Below are positions 24,711-34,151 of a stretch of DNA of 64,000 bases, piece by piece. Each line of letters opens with the position of its first letter. The first letter of the stretch is position 1. Under the pieces are notes generated by a model. The model was not told the DNA's origin. It was given only the letters and a program-made list of their open reading frames with translations, and made no database searches. The stretch comes from an uncultured Lachnospiraceae bacterium (lineage in GTDB: Bacteria > Bacillota_A > Clostridia > Lachnospirales > Lachnospiraceae). The stretch covers positions 22,815 through 86,814 of the forward strand of contig CANOBT010000004.1 of NCBI GenBank assembly GCA_947564305.1, read 5' to 3'. Both the position numbers and the translations under genes were made by a program.

Positions 24711-26807
24711 ATGATTCGCAAATTTATTTACGGAACACCATTTTCAACGGAAGCTGTGGTATCGGAAGTGCCCACAGGCGAAGGAACTCCAGCTTATGGC
24801 AGGATTGATACAGCAAATGGATTTTGTTTTACTTATATTATGGAAGAAACGGATATTGTATATGGCCTCGGAGAAGCCAACCGCGGGCTGAACAAGCGTG
24901 GATACTGTTATATCAGCGACTGCACGGATGACCCGAACCACACAGAAGACAAGCACTCCTTGTACGGCGCTCATAATTTTATCATTGTAACAGGAAAGGA
25001 AACCTTTGGGTTGTTCTTTGATTACCCATCTGCTATTACATTTGACATCGGATACACAAAAATGGATACACTGCGTGTGTCCTGTGGGGAAGCGAATCTA
25101 AACTTATTCGTGATTGAAGGGGATTCCCCTTATGACATTGTAAAACAATTTCGGAAAATCATCGGCAGAAGCTACATTCCACCGAAATATGCGTTTGGCT
25201 TCGGGCAGAGCCGCTGGGGATACAAAACGAAGGACGATTTCCGTAAAGTGGTAGAGGAACACCGGAAAAACGGACTTCCGCTAGATATGGTCTATATGGA
25301 TATTGACTACATGCAGGATTTCAAAGATTTTACACTGAACGAAAAGAATTTCCCGGATTTCAAAGATTTTGTACAGGAAATGAAGGAGCAGAACGTTCGG
25401 CTGATTCCAATTATTGATGCAGGCGTGAAGGTGGAAGATGGCTATGATGTTTACGAGGAAGGTGTCAAGAACCATTATTTTTGCCAGCGTGAGGATGGCA
25501 GCGATTTCGTGGCTGCGGTATGGCCTGGAGACACGCACTTCCCGGATGTATTAAATGATGAGGCGCGGGCGTGGTTCGGAGATAAATACCGAATCCTGAC
25601 TGACCAGGGCATCGAGGGATTCTGGAATGATATGAATGAGCCTGCAATTTTCTACTCCCAGGAAGGGATTGCAGAGCTGAAAAAGATGTTAAAAGCTTTT
25701 GTGGAAAATGAAAACGGAACCAGCGGGATTACTGCCGGGGCCATGGCATCTGATAAGAAGCCCGGTGAAACAGGTGCCGACGATGAAAACGCTGACGGAA
25801 CCGAGATATTTGATGAAGCGGCAGGCGCATCCCTCTGGCCTTTGATGGGAAAAATCGGCGGACTGGCTAACAGCAAAGAGGACTACAGACGTTTTTATCA
25901 TATGGTGAACGGCGAGAAAGTACGGCATGATAAAGTCCATAATTTGTTTGGATACTATATGACCCGCGCGGCCGGTGAAGCTTTTGAGCGGATTGAACCG
26001 AATAAACGTTTTCTCATGTTTTCCCGTTCTTCCTATATTGGAATGCACCGTTACGGCGGTATCTGGACGGGTGACAACAAATCCTGGTGGTCTCATATCC
26101 TGCTGAACCTGAAAATGCTGCCTTCACTGAATATGTGTGGTTTCTTATATACCGGTGCTGATTTGGGCGGTTTCGGTGCGGATACTACAAGAGACCTGCT
26201 GCTTCGCTGGCTGGCATTGGGCGTATTTACACCGCTGATGCGTGACCACGCAGCGCAGGGAACAAGGGAGCAGGAATGCTATCAGTTTGAAGATAAGGAA
26301 GATTTCCAACATGTACTCAAAGTTCGCTACCGTCTGATTCCTTATCTGTATAGTGAATATATGAAGGCAGCCTTACGAGATGACCTGTATTTCAAGCCGC
26401 TGGCATTCGTTTATCCTGACGATTCCATGGCTGTGCAGGTAGAAGACCAGATGATGCTTGGGGATGAAATTATGATTGCTCCGGTTTATACACAAAATGC
26501 GCGGGGACGTTATGTGTATCTGCCGGAAGAGATGAAATTTGTGAAATTCCTGCCGGATGGAACGATTTCAGAAGAAGTTCTGGAAAAGGGACATCATTAT
26601 GTGGAAATCGCACTGAACGAAGTACCACTGTTTATCCGCAGTGGAAAATGTATTCCGGTGGCTGAAGCTGCAGAGTATGTAGAGGCTTTGGATACGGAGC
26701 ATATGACGATGCTTGGATATGAAGGAGCGGAATATGAGCTGTATGAGGACGATGGTGTGAGCAAAGATTATGATGCGGCGGGAAATTTCCGGGTGTTGAA
26801 GTTCTAA
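24711..26807 (+). CDS. GH31 alpha-glucosidase
   Basis: This 698-residue glycoside hydrolase family 31 enzyme probably releases glucose from isomaltose- or maltose-type oligosaccharides in the cytoplasm (no signal peptide). The nucleophile is Asp307 in GFWNDMNEP, and the acid/base is probably Asp455 in IWTGDNKSWW. The sequence closely resembles, from memory, the Blautia obeum GH31 enzyme. One difference is an acidic, low-complexity insertion of about 35 residues (about 335-372, containing SDKKPGETGADDENADGTE) between the catalytic residues. The start has AAGGAGG 8 nt upstream. Confidence 0.93.
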   Translation: MIRKFIYGTPFSTEAVVSEVPTGEGTPAYGRIDTANGFCFTYIMEETDIVYGLGEANRGLNKRGYCYISDCTDDPNHTEDKHSLYGAHNFIIVTGKETFGLFFDYPSAITFDIGYTKMDTLRVSCGEANLNLFVIEGDSPYDIVKQFRKIIGRSYIPPKYAFGFGQSRWGYKTKDDFRKVVEEHRKNGLPLDMVYMDIDYMQDFKDFTLNEKNFPDFKDFVQEMKEQNVRLIPIIDAGVKVEDGYDVYEEGVKNHYFCQREDGSDFVAAVWPGDTHFPDVLNDEARAWFGDKYRILTDQGIEGFWNDMNEPAIFYSQEGIAELKKMLKAFVENENGTSGITAGAMASDKKPGETGADDENADGTEIFDEAAGASLWPLMGKIGGLANSKEDYRRFYHMVNGEKVRHDKVHNLFGYYMTRAAGEAFERIEPNKRFLMFSRSSYIGMHRYGGIWTGDNKSWWSHILLNLKMLPSLNMCGFLYTGADLGGFGADTTRDLLLRWLALGVFTPLMRDHAAQGTREQECYQFEDKEDFQHVLKVRYRLIPYLYSEYMKAALRDDLYFKPLAFVYPDDSMAVQVEDQMMLGDEIMIAPVYTQNARGRYVYLPEEMKFVKFLPDGTISEEVLEKGHHYVEIALNEVPLFIRSGKCIPVAEAAEYVEALDTEHMTMLGYEGAEYELYEDDGVSKDYDAAGNFRVLKF

Positions 26808-26837
26808 AGGATATTTTTTTGAGAGGTCAAAAAGAAC

Positions 26838-26861
26838 GGGGAGAGCGTGACTGCTCTCCCC
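26838..26861. terminator. Hairpin between the convergent GH31 and prepilin peptidase genes
   Basis: GGGGAGAGC-GTGACT-GCTCTCCCC, a perfect 9-bp stem. The minus-strand flank (GTTCTTTTTG) is T-rich, so it may serve the prepilin peptidase gene as well as GH31. Confidence 0.7.
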
Positions 26862-26875
26862 TTAAATACCATAGT

Positions 26876-26910
26876 ATACAGAAAAGGCGCCGGTAGCGCG
26901 TTTTCTGTAT
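26876..26910 (+). terminator. Second hairpin between GH31 and the prepilin peptidase gene
   Basis: ATACAGAAAA and TTTTCTGTAT form a perfect 10-bp stem around a GC-rich loop, followed by TATTTT on the plus strand. Confidence 0.65.
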
Positions 26911-26915
26911 TATTT

Positions 26916-27623
26916 TCAAGCTGCAGACAAATACCATACCATAATAGTCTCTCCATAAAAATAAGCAATTCCAAGCCCGATTGCCAGAAACGGTCCGAAT
27001 GCAAAATGATCTTTACGTCCGAGCTTTCCGCTTGCAAGCATCCAGATACAGTAGACTCCTCCTGTCAATATTCCCAAAAAAACAGCTGGAATCATTGCCC
27101 GCCATCCGAGCAGAAAACCGCTCGCTGCCATGAGTTTGATATCTCCTCCGCCAAATGCACCAGCTATCAGTAAGGCAAGCAAAAACATCGGCAGCGCGAC
27201 AACAGCCATGCCAATCAAACGCTGCGTAAGCGCTATTTCAGGGAACAGCGGTATGGATACAAGCCCCAATGTGAAAATTGCTACATGAAAACGGTCATAA
27301 ATGACCCTTGTGTCCCAATCAATCCATGCCACCACCGTCAAAATTCCCATATACGAAAATGCAAGCAGACCTTTAAGAGAAATCAGTCCTGACACGCCAC
27401 TGCCAAAGAAGGCGCTGCAAAATACGAATGCCGCGCCACCCAAACATCCATTTAAAAAATACCGTCCCGAAAATACCATCCCGCAGCCGCGGCAAGGATT
27501 CCAACCCTGCACGACACTCTCCTGAGTGGGAAGACGATAAATTACCACATTTAAAAAGTGAAAGATACAGGCTCCTATTAGAAATTGGAAAGCCCATAAA
27601 AATATTTCCTGTATAAAAATCAT
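26916..27623 (-). CDS. Prepilin peptidase (A24 aspartic protease)
   Basis: A 235-residue polytopic membrane protease of the type IV leader peptidase family. The two catalytic aspartates are in AWIDWDTRVI (about 103-108) and the GGGDIK motif (about 158-163). A CxxC pair occurs in NPCRGCGMVF, and the full zinc-binding N-terminal domain is reduced. It would cut and often methylate type IV pilin or competence pseudopilin precursors, but no pilin genes are adjacent. It is a single gene. Confidence 0.88.
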   Translation of the reverse strand: MIFIQEIFLWAFQFLIGACIFHFLNVVIYRLPTQESVVQGWNPCRGCGMVFSGRYFLNGCLGGAAFVFCSAFFGSGVSGLISLKGLLAFSYMGILTVVAWIDWDTRVIYDRFHVAIFTLGLVSIPLFPEIALTQRLIGMAVVALPMFLLALLIAGAFGGGDIKLMAASGFLLGWRAMIPAVFLGILTGGVYCIWMLASGKLGRKDHFAFGPFLAIGLGIAYFYGETIMVWYLSAA

Positions 27624-28047
27624 TTAATAAAATCCTTTTTTCTTTTGAGGTGTGTTTCCTGATTTTCATTTTCACACCTTGTGAATCTTAATATTTCTCC
27701 ATGTTTGACATATTTTTTACTATTTGGGCAATATGGGATAAATTAGACTTTTTTAGGGATAATTGTAAGATAGTGTAAACATTATTTTGTCTGCGTTACT
27801 ATGATTGAGCTGTCTAAATCCCATATGCCCTCAGCATCCGTTATAATCCATTTTTACTAGAAATACTATAGGCTTATTGAGTATTTAGAGCCATTGAAAA
27901 GAATATACTCCATTGAGTTAGTGCAGTTTGCATAAATTTTATTCTCACTTTTTGTGCAGACTGCACTATTTATTTAATTTGTTTAATAATAGTAAAAATC
28001 ACGAACTGATTTTCTTATCTACTCCTCTCAGAAAAGGCAATTCGTTT
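27624..28047. other. AT-rich intergenic stretch with one large hairpin
   Basis: 424 nt without a supported gene. The only clear structure is the hairpin at 27920-27967. TTGACA occurs at about 27706 but lacks a convincing -10 partner. A small RNA cannot be excluded. Confidence 0.5.
27920..27967 (-). terminator. Large hairpin downstream of the luxR-type gene
   Basis: AGTGCAGTTTGCATAA (27920-27935) pairs with TTGTGCAGACTGCACT (27952-27967) over 16 positions including two G-T pairs, with a 16-nt loop. It lies 80 nt after the LuxR-type stop. The T-rich flank is on the plus-strand side, so its direction of action is uncertain. Confidence 0.45.
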
Positions 28048-29190
28048 TTATTTTTGATCGCAGAGCAGTTCCTCTAACCGTCCGCAGCGGCGGAACAAAT
28101 CCAAATAAAGCATTAATTCATCTCGTGAACCGATACTCAGTTTTTGGTAAATATTTGCATTATGTTTGCGAACTGTGTGAATACTGATAAATGCCAGCTC
28201 AGCCACTTCATTGACTTCCCTGCCATCCGCATAATATTTTAATATCTTTCGTTCCGCAGGAGTCAGGGCTTCGGCACGCTCAGAAAACCCATCGAATAAT
28301 TCCGCAACATCCGGCGGCAATTCATAGGTATCATTCTGCAATACAGCATCCCCGCCGTCAGCAGAAGCAATCTCCTGCATCGCCCGAATTTTTGAATCAT
28401 CATAGTCCTGCATCATATTATACAACAGTAACAAGAATATCTCTGCAATGATATATGTCACAGATAAAAACTCAAATTCGAACTCCACCCACTGCTCCAT
28501 CAGCCAGACCGCAATGCTTCCCATCACGACAGCGACAAGGATTACAGCTTGTTTATAATTCTCCACTTTTTTATAAACAATGGAATAAACAAGTGCTGCT
28601 ACCATAAGCCCGAAATACACAAACAGATACACAGAATACAAGATATGAAGAGGACCGTAAACTTTGAATAATTTTGTTCCTCCATCGACTACTCCAATAT
28701 AGACCTCACGGTAATACAGGCCCAGATAGTTTCCGCTGGCCGCCAGCAAAAATGCCGCCAGACTTACACTGGACGCACCAATCAAAAAAAGCTTGGAATA
28801 TTGAATCTGGCATACATCCATGATAATAAACAACATAATCAACGGCAGGAATGCGGAAAGATATGAAATTCGATTCGCAAGCAGCGCTCCTCTCAAAGTT
28901 TTTGCAACAGAAAGTGCAAAATAACCGCTGTTGACTATAAACACGCAGGAAAATAACATCAGAAACCAGGTTTCCTTTTTCTTTATAAGAAATAAATATC
29001 CTGCCACTAATATTAAGGATAAAACAGACGTAATACCATAGACAACAGAAATGCTTCCCGTCTTGCCAGAAGGCGTTTCCTGTGCGGCAAAAACCGGAAG
29101 TGCGAAAACGTATAGATTGAAAATAATTGGATAAAAAATAACAAACAGGAAAGTACTCCTATTCTTAAATTTCATATGAAAGAGTTCCAT
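28048..29190 (-). CDS. Membrane-anchored LuxR-type regulator
   Basis: A 380-residue protein. The first about 265 residues form a membrane domain of roughly seven to eight helices, after a signal-like first segment ending VFAAQETPSGK. The C-terminal domain (about 308-365, LTPAERKILKYYADGREVNEVAELAFISIHTVRKH) is a LuxR/NarL helix-turn-helix. This architecture suggests a one-component membrane sensor that binds DNA directly. It is divergent from the GH5 gene, which is a natural candidate target. The ligand is unknown. Confidence 0.82.
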   Translation of the reverse strand: MELFHMKFKNRSTFLFVIFYPIIFNLYVFALPVFAAQETPSGKTGSISVVYGITSVLSLILVAGYLFLIKKKETWFLMLFSCVFIVNSGYFALSVAKTLRGALLANRISYLSAFLPLIMLFIIMDVCQIQYSKLFLIGASSVSLAAFLLAASGNYLGLYYREVYIGVVDGGTKLFKVYGPLHILYSVYLFVYFGLMVAALVYSIVYKKVENYKQAVILVAVVMGSIAVWLMEQWVEFEFEFLSVTYIIAEIFLLLLYNMMQDYDDSKIRAMQEIASADGGDAVLQNDTYELPPDVAELFDGFSERAEALTPAERKILKYYADGREVNEVAELAFISIHTVRKHNANIYQKLSIGSRDELMLYLDLFRRCGRLEELLCDQK

Positions 29191-29296
29191 ACAGTTCCTT
29201 ACCCCCCATTATACTTTCGCAGATGATGAACATCGCAGTAAATGTATATCAAGATATTTAAAAAGCATCTATGTAATTCATTCAATTGTCGATACA

Positions 29297-29325
29297 ATTA
29301 TAGCAGGTTATACTGCGAACTGCAA
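29297..29325 (-). promoter_or_regulatory. Promoter of the membrane LuxR gene
   Basis: On the minus strand TTGCAG (29325-29320), a 17-nt spacer, TATAAT (29302-29297); about 105 nt upstream of the start. Confidence 0.65.
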
Positions 29326-29365
29326 CCAATAATCTATACCCAATCCCCTATAGACAGCCAAACAC

Positions 29366-29394
29366 TTTACACTCCAATTTCCTTTTGATACAAT
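29366..29394 (+). promoter_or_regulatory. Promoter of the GH5 gene
   Basis: TTTACA (29366-29371), a 17-nt spacer, TACAAT (29389-29394), 30 nt before the GH5 start. Confidence 0.6.
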
Positions 29395-29423
29395 AAAATC
29401 ATACAATAGAAGGCAGGTAAAAA

Positions 29424-30668
29424 ATGATGAAAAATGATATGCTACGAAAAATCTTCAAAGAACTGTTTACGAAAAAAATCACAGCTATTTTTATATGTAC
29501 GATCATGCTTCTTGGAACCGCGGCCCTGCTGCCGGGATGCGGCAATACCAACGAAAACAAATCTGTGGACCAGGAGACATTGGACGACAATTCCCTGGAA
29601 AAAGATGCCGATGTCAATACACCTGACGAACTTTCTGGCAAATTAGACGATAAGACTTCAGACAGTACATCCAGTGATGATGAATCTGGTTTGAAAACAA
29701 CTGAGGACAAATCCACACCCGGTTCAAAAGATACAGAAACCGTCACAGGTCCGGCCTGCCCCTCTGTCAATGGAGCGCTTCGCGTAGAGGGAACACAGCT
29801 TGCGGATAAAAATGGAAATCCTGTGCAGCTACGCGGAATCAGCACCCACGGACTCGCCTGGTTTCCAGATTATGTGAATGAAGCCTGCTTTGGGCAGCTT
29901 CACGAGGAATGGCAGGCAAACGTCATACGACTGGCAATGTACACTGCAGAATATGGCGGCTATTGCACAGACGGGGACAGGGAATTTCTGAAGCAGTTAA
30001 TTGATGATGGAGTAAAGTATGCCAAAAATCAGGATATGTATGTCATCATAGACTGGCACATTCTGTCAGATTCCAATCCCAATATGTATCTGGAGGAATC
30101 CAAATCATTTTTTCAGGAAATTGTCGGCAAATATGCCGGAGAATACCATATCTTGTATGAAATCTGCAATGAGCCCAACGGCAGTACCACCTGGAATGAG
30201 ATTAAGGCTTATGCTTCAGAAGTGATTCCTGTGATTCGCTCCCAGGATGAAGATGCCGTGATTCTGGTCGGAACACCAAACTGGTCTCAATTTGTAGACC
30301 AGGCGGCTTCCGACCCAATCACGGAATATGATAATCTGATGTACACGCTTCATTTTTATGCGGGCACACACAAGGATGACCTGCGTGCAAAAATGATAGA
30401 AGCTGTCAATCACGGTCTTCCTGTCTTTGTATCCGAATACGGAATCTGTGATGCCAGCGGGAACGGCGCCATTGATGAAGCCCAGGCAAACCTCTGGGTA
30501 GAAGCTATGGACAGCTGCAGCATCAGCTATGTGGCATGGAATCTGTCCAATAAGGATGAGACGTCGGCAATTCTGCAAAACGCCTGTGTCAAGACCAATG
30601 GCTTTACCCAGGATGACCTCAGCGCATCAGGCAAATGGGTATATCAGATGCTAAGAAGCCACCTGTGA
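29424..30668 (+). CDS. GH5 endoglucanase-type lipoprotein
   Basis: A 414-residue secreted glycoside hydrolase. The signal peptide ends in the lipobox LLPGC39, so it is membrane-anchored. An acidic Ser/Thr-rich linker follows (about 40-110), then a GH5 barrel with acid/base Glu250 (EICNEPNG), nucleophile Glu338 (VFVSEYG), and the RLAMYTAEYGG and LHFYAGTH segments of the GH5_2 cellulase group. It would cut beta-1,4-glucans or similar polymers at the cell surface. No carbohydrate-binding module is present. Confidence 0.92.
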   Translation: MMKNDMLRKIFKELFTKKITAIFICTIMLLGTAALLPGCGNTNENKSVDQETLDDNSLEKDADVNTPDELSGKLDDKTSDSTSSDDESGLKTTEDKSTPGSKDTETVTGPACPSVNGALRVEGTQLADKNGNPVQLRGISTHGLAWFPDYVNEACFGQLHEEWQANVIRLAMYTAEYGGYCTDGDREFLKQLIDDGVKYAKNQDMYVIIDWHILSDSNPNMYLEESKSFFQEIVGKYAGEYHILYEICNEPNGSTTWNEIKAYASEVIPVIRSQDEDAVILVGTPNWSQFVDQAASDPITEYDNLMYTLHFYAGTHKDDLRAKMIEAVNHGLPVFVSEYGICDASGNGAIDEAQANLWVEAMDSCSISYVAWNLSNKDETSAILQNACVKTNGFTQDDLSASGKWVYQMLRSHL

Positions 30669-30686
30669 AAAACGCTACGCGTCACT

Positions 30687-33287
30687 TCACTCCGCTCTGC
30701 GAAGCCGTTCCACCACACTCTCTTTTTTCCCGAAGTAAACGGCTGCTTTTGGAACCCCGTACCCCAGAAGCAGCAATACCGGGAATACGACGAGCATGGG
30801 CCAGATTACAAAATGATAGCTCATGAACCACATCCCTCCCGTCAACACGCGTAAGACGGTAACAGAAAAGATGCATCCGAATATCAGAGAAAATACAATG
30901 GTTCCCGCGGCATAATACAAGCCCTCCAGTACCAGCATTTTGGACAATTGCTTTTTCGTCATCCCAATGGCTTCTAACATGGCAAATTCCTGCTGCCTGG
31001 TGACAATCCCCGTAAGGACGGAATTGATGAAATTCAGAATTCCGATTAGCCCTACTATGAATGCCAGAATTCCTCCTACCAGAAGGAACAGGCCGGACAT
31101 CTGGTAAAATTGTTCCTCCCATGTCAGTTTTGACTCATAGTGCATCAGCGGTTCCTCTGTGGTGGTGTAGGATTCTATAAAACGGGCGATTTCCGCCGCT
31201 TTGCCATCCTCCACATCAAAGGAATAACTCATCAGATATTGGTCCGAAGCCATTTCCTTGAATACTTCTGCGGGCACGTAATATCGGAAGTCCGCACCGA
31301 ATCGGTTCGTCATCCCATAATAGTTTTCTTTTATCAGGGAAAGCACTTCAAACTCCCGTTCCTGCCCATCTTCACAGATAAGGGTAATCTTTTCCCCAAG
31401 CTGGTGCATCACTTTATCTTCATATACAAAACCATTATCATCCGTGCTTACCGCACACAGCAGATATTTCCCGGTTGCCAGCTTTTCTTTGATTACCTGC
31501 GGGTCTGACTCTCCCTTCCAGACCTCCAGCTTGTCATAAAAGAAATCCTCCATCCCGCCAACATCCGCCAGATAATTTCCCTGCCACATATTCAACGGCA
31601 AAAATTCTTCGCCCCTATATCTGCCGGGCACCCCGTTTTCATCTCTCGGAACGGAATCTGGAATCGTCCAAGATTCCGCCTTCAGTTTGACAGCGGAATC
31701 ACTATAATAGAGACGTCCTCCCTGCTCAAATCCATCCTGCTCCTCACATGCCTGAATGAAAGATTCTGTAAGTCTGATCTCCTGCGCCGTTTCCTGGGAA
31801 GCGCCGTGGTATCCATATTGAAAATATACCGCATTTGCAGCCAGGAAATCAGAGGAAACAAATCTGCTCAGATATTTATCCATATCAAAAGAGTGGGTCA
31901 CAGTAAACACACTGTTCAGCAATACCACCGCCAGAGACAGGGAACACAATACCAATATGGTCCGTTTCTTATTTCTCCCCAGGTTGGAAAATGCCATCCG
32001 CCACAACTTCCCGCCGTCCGTGGATTTCTTCTGCTTTTTGCCTGCCGCTGCGCCCTCCGTATAACGAACGGCTTCCACCGGAGATACCTTTGCCGCAATC
32101 CGCGCTGGCTTTCCCGTAGAAATCCAGACCGTCAACAGGGTAAAAATCGCTGCACCGAGAAAAATCAACGGATTGGCCTTGACTGCCATTCCCGTATCCC
32201 CATAAGTCGAAATATTCATCACCTTCGGCACAACCCCTGTCCCAATCACAAATCCCAGGAGCAGCCCCAGGGGAATCCCCATCAGTCCCAGGAACAAAGC
32301 CTGTCTGCGCAGGATTTTCCTGACCTGCCTGCTTGTGGTTCCGATGGTCTTCAGAAGACCATAATAACGGATATCTCGTATGACAGAGATCTGAAAGATA
32401 TTATAAATAATCAAATATCCTGTCAGTATAATCAACAGCAGTCCGCCAATCACGGCCCCTGTAGTAATCGGGTCGCTGCCAATACCATCAGAAACATAGG
32501 CCCAGTTTGCATTATATGCGATATAATCTTCGTTGCCTTCTTCTATAGAATAACCGTTGTTCACAATGATTTTTTGCAGTTTTTTCTCAATAGAGAAGGA
32601 ATTGGAAAAGTTCACATCCATTCTGACTGTACCTGTATTGGAGTAATCCTCAGGATAGGTATAGGTCAGTTCATCCGCGTGAGCTTCCCTGTAGGCGTCA
32701 CACACGATTCCGAATCCAACGTTCAGCGCCGGGTCCGCCTTGATGATACCAGATACGGTAAAGTTCCTTTCCACTCCTCGCGTTCCCGGTTTTATTTCCA
32801 TAAGAAGCGTCACCTGCTGCCCGGCTTCCGCCTTTTTGCCCAACAGTTCCATAGAAACCTCGTCCAACAGGATTTCATCCGCTTTAACCGGGGCTTTTCC
32901 GTCAATAATCTCAATGAAACAATGAGGATAATGATACTCCGGCATATACCACAGCTCCATATGGCGCTTCAGAAATTCCGGATTTGTAATCTTATCTGCC
33001 ATCATCATGCAGTCCGCCGTCTCTTTGATAGATGGGTCCTGACTCAGCTCTTCATACTGCTCGGGACTGATACTCTTAATCACTCCATGACTGTCACCGC
33101 CACTCTGCCGCATGGTAGCCTGTTGGAAATTTTCTACCGTGCCGATACCGATTGTAAATAGAGTGGTAAACAGCATGGCAGTCAGTGCAATTGCTATAAT
33201 CGCAATCAAATTCCGGGTTCGGGCGGCACGAAAACTTTTATCTGCCAGGCGATGGATGGCTTTCTTATTATTCACGTTACGCATCAT
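30687..33287 (-). CDS. FtsX-type ABC transporter permease (large, two FtsX domains)
   Basis: A permease of about 866 residues. It has an N-terminal membrane helix, a large extracellular region, an FtsX core (about 280-400), a second FtsX block with three helices at the C-terminus (about 730-850), and long extracellular loops between. This is the MacB/BceB-like layout of exporters or resistance pumps. I use the ATG at 33287, where AAAGG stands 8 nt upstream inside the end of the ATPase gene; the GTG at 33293 is less likely. It forms an operon with the ATPase, kinase and response regulator, a pattern typical of antimicrobial-peptide sensing and detoxification modules. Confidence 0.88.
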   Translation of the reverse strand: MMRNVNNKKAIHRLADKSFRAARTRNLIAIIAIALTAMLFTTLFTIGIGTVENFQQATMRQSGGDSHGVIKSISPEQYEELSQDPSIKETADCMMMADKITNPEFLKRHMELWYMPEYHYPHCFIEIIDGKAPVKADEILLDEVSMELLGKKAEAGQQVTLLMEIKPGTRGVERNFTVSGIIKADPALNVGFGIVCDAYREAHADELTYTYPEDYSNTGTVRMDVNFSNSFSIEKKLQKIIVNNGYSIEEGNEDYIAYNANWAYVSDGIGSDPITTGAVIGGLLLIILTGYLIIYNIFQISVIRDIRYYGLLKTIGTTSRQVRKILRRQALFLGLMGIPLGLLLGFVIGTGVVPKVMNISTYGDTGMAVKANPLIFLGAAIFTLLTVWISTGKPARIAAKVSPVEAVRYTEGAAAGKKQKKSTDGGKLWRMAFSNLGRNKKRTILVLCSLSLAVVLLNSVFTVTHSFDMDKYLSRFVSSDFLAANAVYFQYGYHGASQETAQEIRLTESFIQACEEQDGFEQGGRLYYSDSAVKLKAESWTIPDSVPRDENGVPGRYRGEEFLPLNMWQGNYLADVGGMEDFFYDKLEVWKGESDPQVIKEKLATGKYLLCAVSTDDNGFVYEDKVMHQLGEKITLICEDGQEREFEVLSLIKENYYGMTNRFGADFRYYVPAEVFKEMASDQYLMSYSFDVEDGKAAEIARFIESYTTTEEPLMHYESKLTWEEQFYQMSGLFLLVGGILAFIVGLIGILNFINSVLTGIVTRQQEFAMLEAIGMTKKQLSKMLVLEGLYYAAGTIVFSLIFGCIFSVTVLRVLTGGMWFMSYHFVIWPMLVVFPVLLLLGYGVPKAAVYFGKKESVVERLRRAE

Positions 33288-33981
33288 ACTCACCGCCTTT
33301 TCCGCCGGCTGTCTCGGATTTTTTAATTTTTCCGTCCTCTATGCGTATTACCCGGTCTGCCATCTGTGCGATTTCTTCGTTATGAGTAATCATTACAATC
33401 GTCTGGCCGAACCGCTCTCCGCTCACCTTCAAAAGTCCCAGCACATCCTGACTGGTACGCGAGTCTAAATTTCCGGTCGGTTCATCAGCAAGTAAGATTG
33501 CCGGTTTTGCCGCGAGCGCCCTTGCAATGGCTACTCTCTGCTGCTGTCCTCCTGATAGCTGGCTGGGAAGGCGATGGATACGGTCGGTCAATCCCAGGAT
33601 GGAAATTACCTGCTCCACATAATTTTTGTCCACCGTGTTTCCATCCAATTCAATCGGAAGCACAATATTCTCATAGACATTCAGCACCGGTACCAGATTG
33701 TAGCTCTGAAATACGAATCCAATCTTCCTCCTGCGAAACACACACAAAGCGTCGTCTTTCAGGCTCGAAATATCCTTGTCATCCACAAAGACCTTCCCCT
33801 GTGTAGGGCGGTCCAGTCCTCCTAGCATATGGAGCAGTGTGGATTTTCCTGAACCAGAGGTTCCTACAATCGCCACAAACTCGCCCCGCTCCACATCCAA
33901 ATTGATTCCGTCCAGTGCACGAACCAGGTTATCTTCGCTCCCATAATATTTTTTCAAATTTTCTGTACGCAATACATTCAT
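33277..33981 (-). CDS. ABC transporter ATP-binding protein (LolD/MacB type)
   Basis: A 234-residue ATPase with Walker [10 protein letters not shown], signature LSGGQQQR, Walker [10 protein letters not shown] and an H-loop (MITHNEE). It is the energising partner of the FtsX-type permease that follows and overlaps it. I chose the ATG at 33981, preceded by GGAGGG, rather than the frame start at 34008. Confidence 0.94.
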   Translation of the reverse strand: MNVLRTENLKKYYGSEDNLVRALDGINLDVERGEFVAIVGTSGSGKSTLLHMLGGLDRPTQGKVFVDDKDISSLKDDALCVFRRRKIGFVFQSYNLVPVLNVYENIVLPIELDGNTVDKNYVEQVISILGLTDRIHRLPSQLSGGQQQRVAIARALAAKPAILLADEPTGNLDSRTSQDVLGLLKVSGERFGQTIVMITHNEEIAQMADRVIRIEDGKIKKSETAGGKGGEYDA

Positions 33982-34151
33982 GGTAATCCCTCCAAAATTT
34001 GCAACCACTTGCAGTGCAAGTAATTATCTGCTTGTAACTATTCTGTGTTACTGGTTTTATTCTATCACGAGGTTCTTACCACAATCTTTCCCAAATCTAA
34101 CACATGTGAAAGAATTCGATTTCATTTTTTACCATGAAATAATTCTGAATT

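Noticed and set aside
29399..29845. 148-residue Ser-rich minus-strand ORF over the GH5 start
   Set aside because: Shadow of the acidic linker-coding region of the GH5 lipoprotein.
31806..33161. 451-residue plus-strand ORF opposite the FtsX permease
   Set aside because: Antisense to a well-supported permease; composition (His, Gln, Arg-rich) is typical of a shadow frame.
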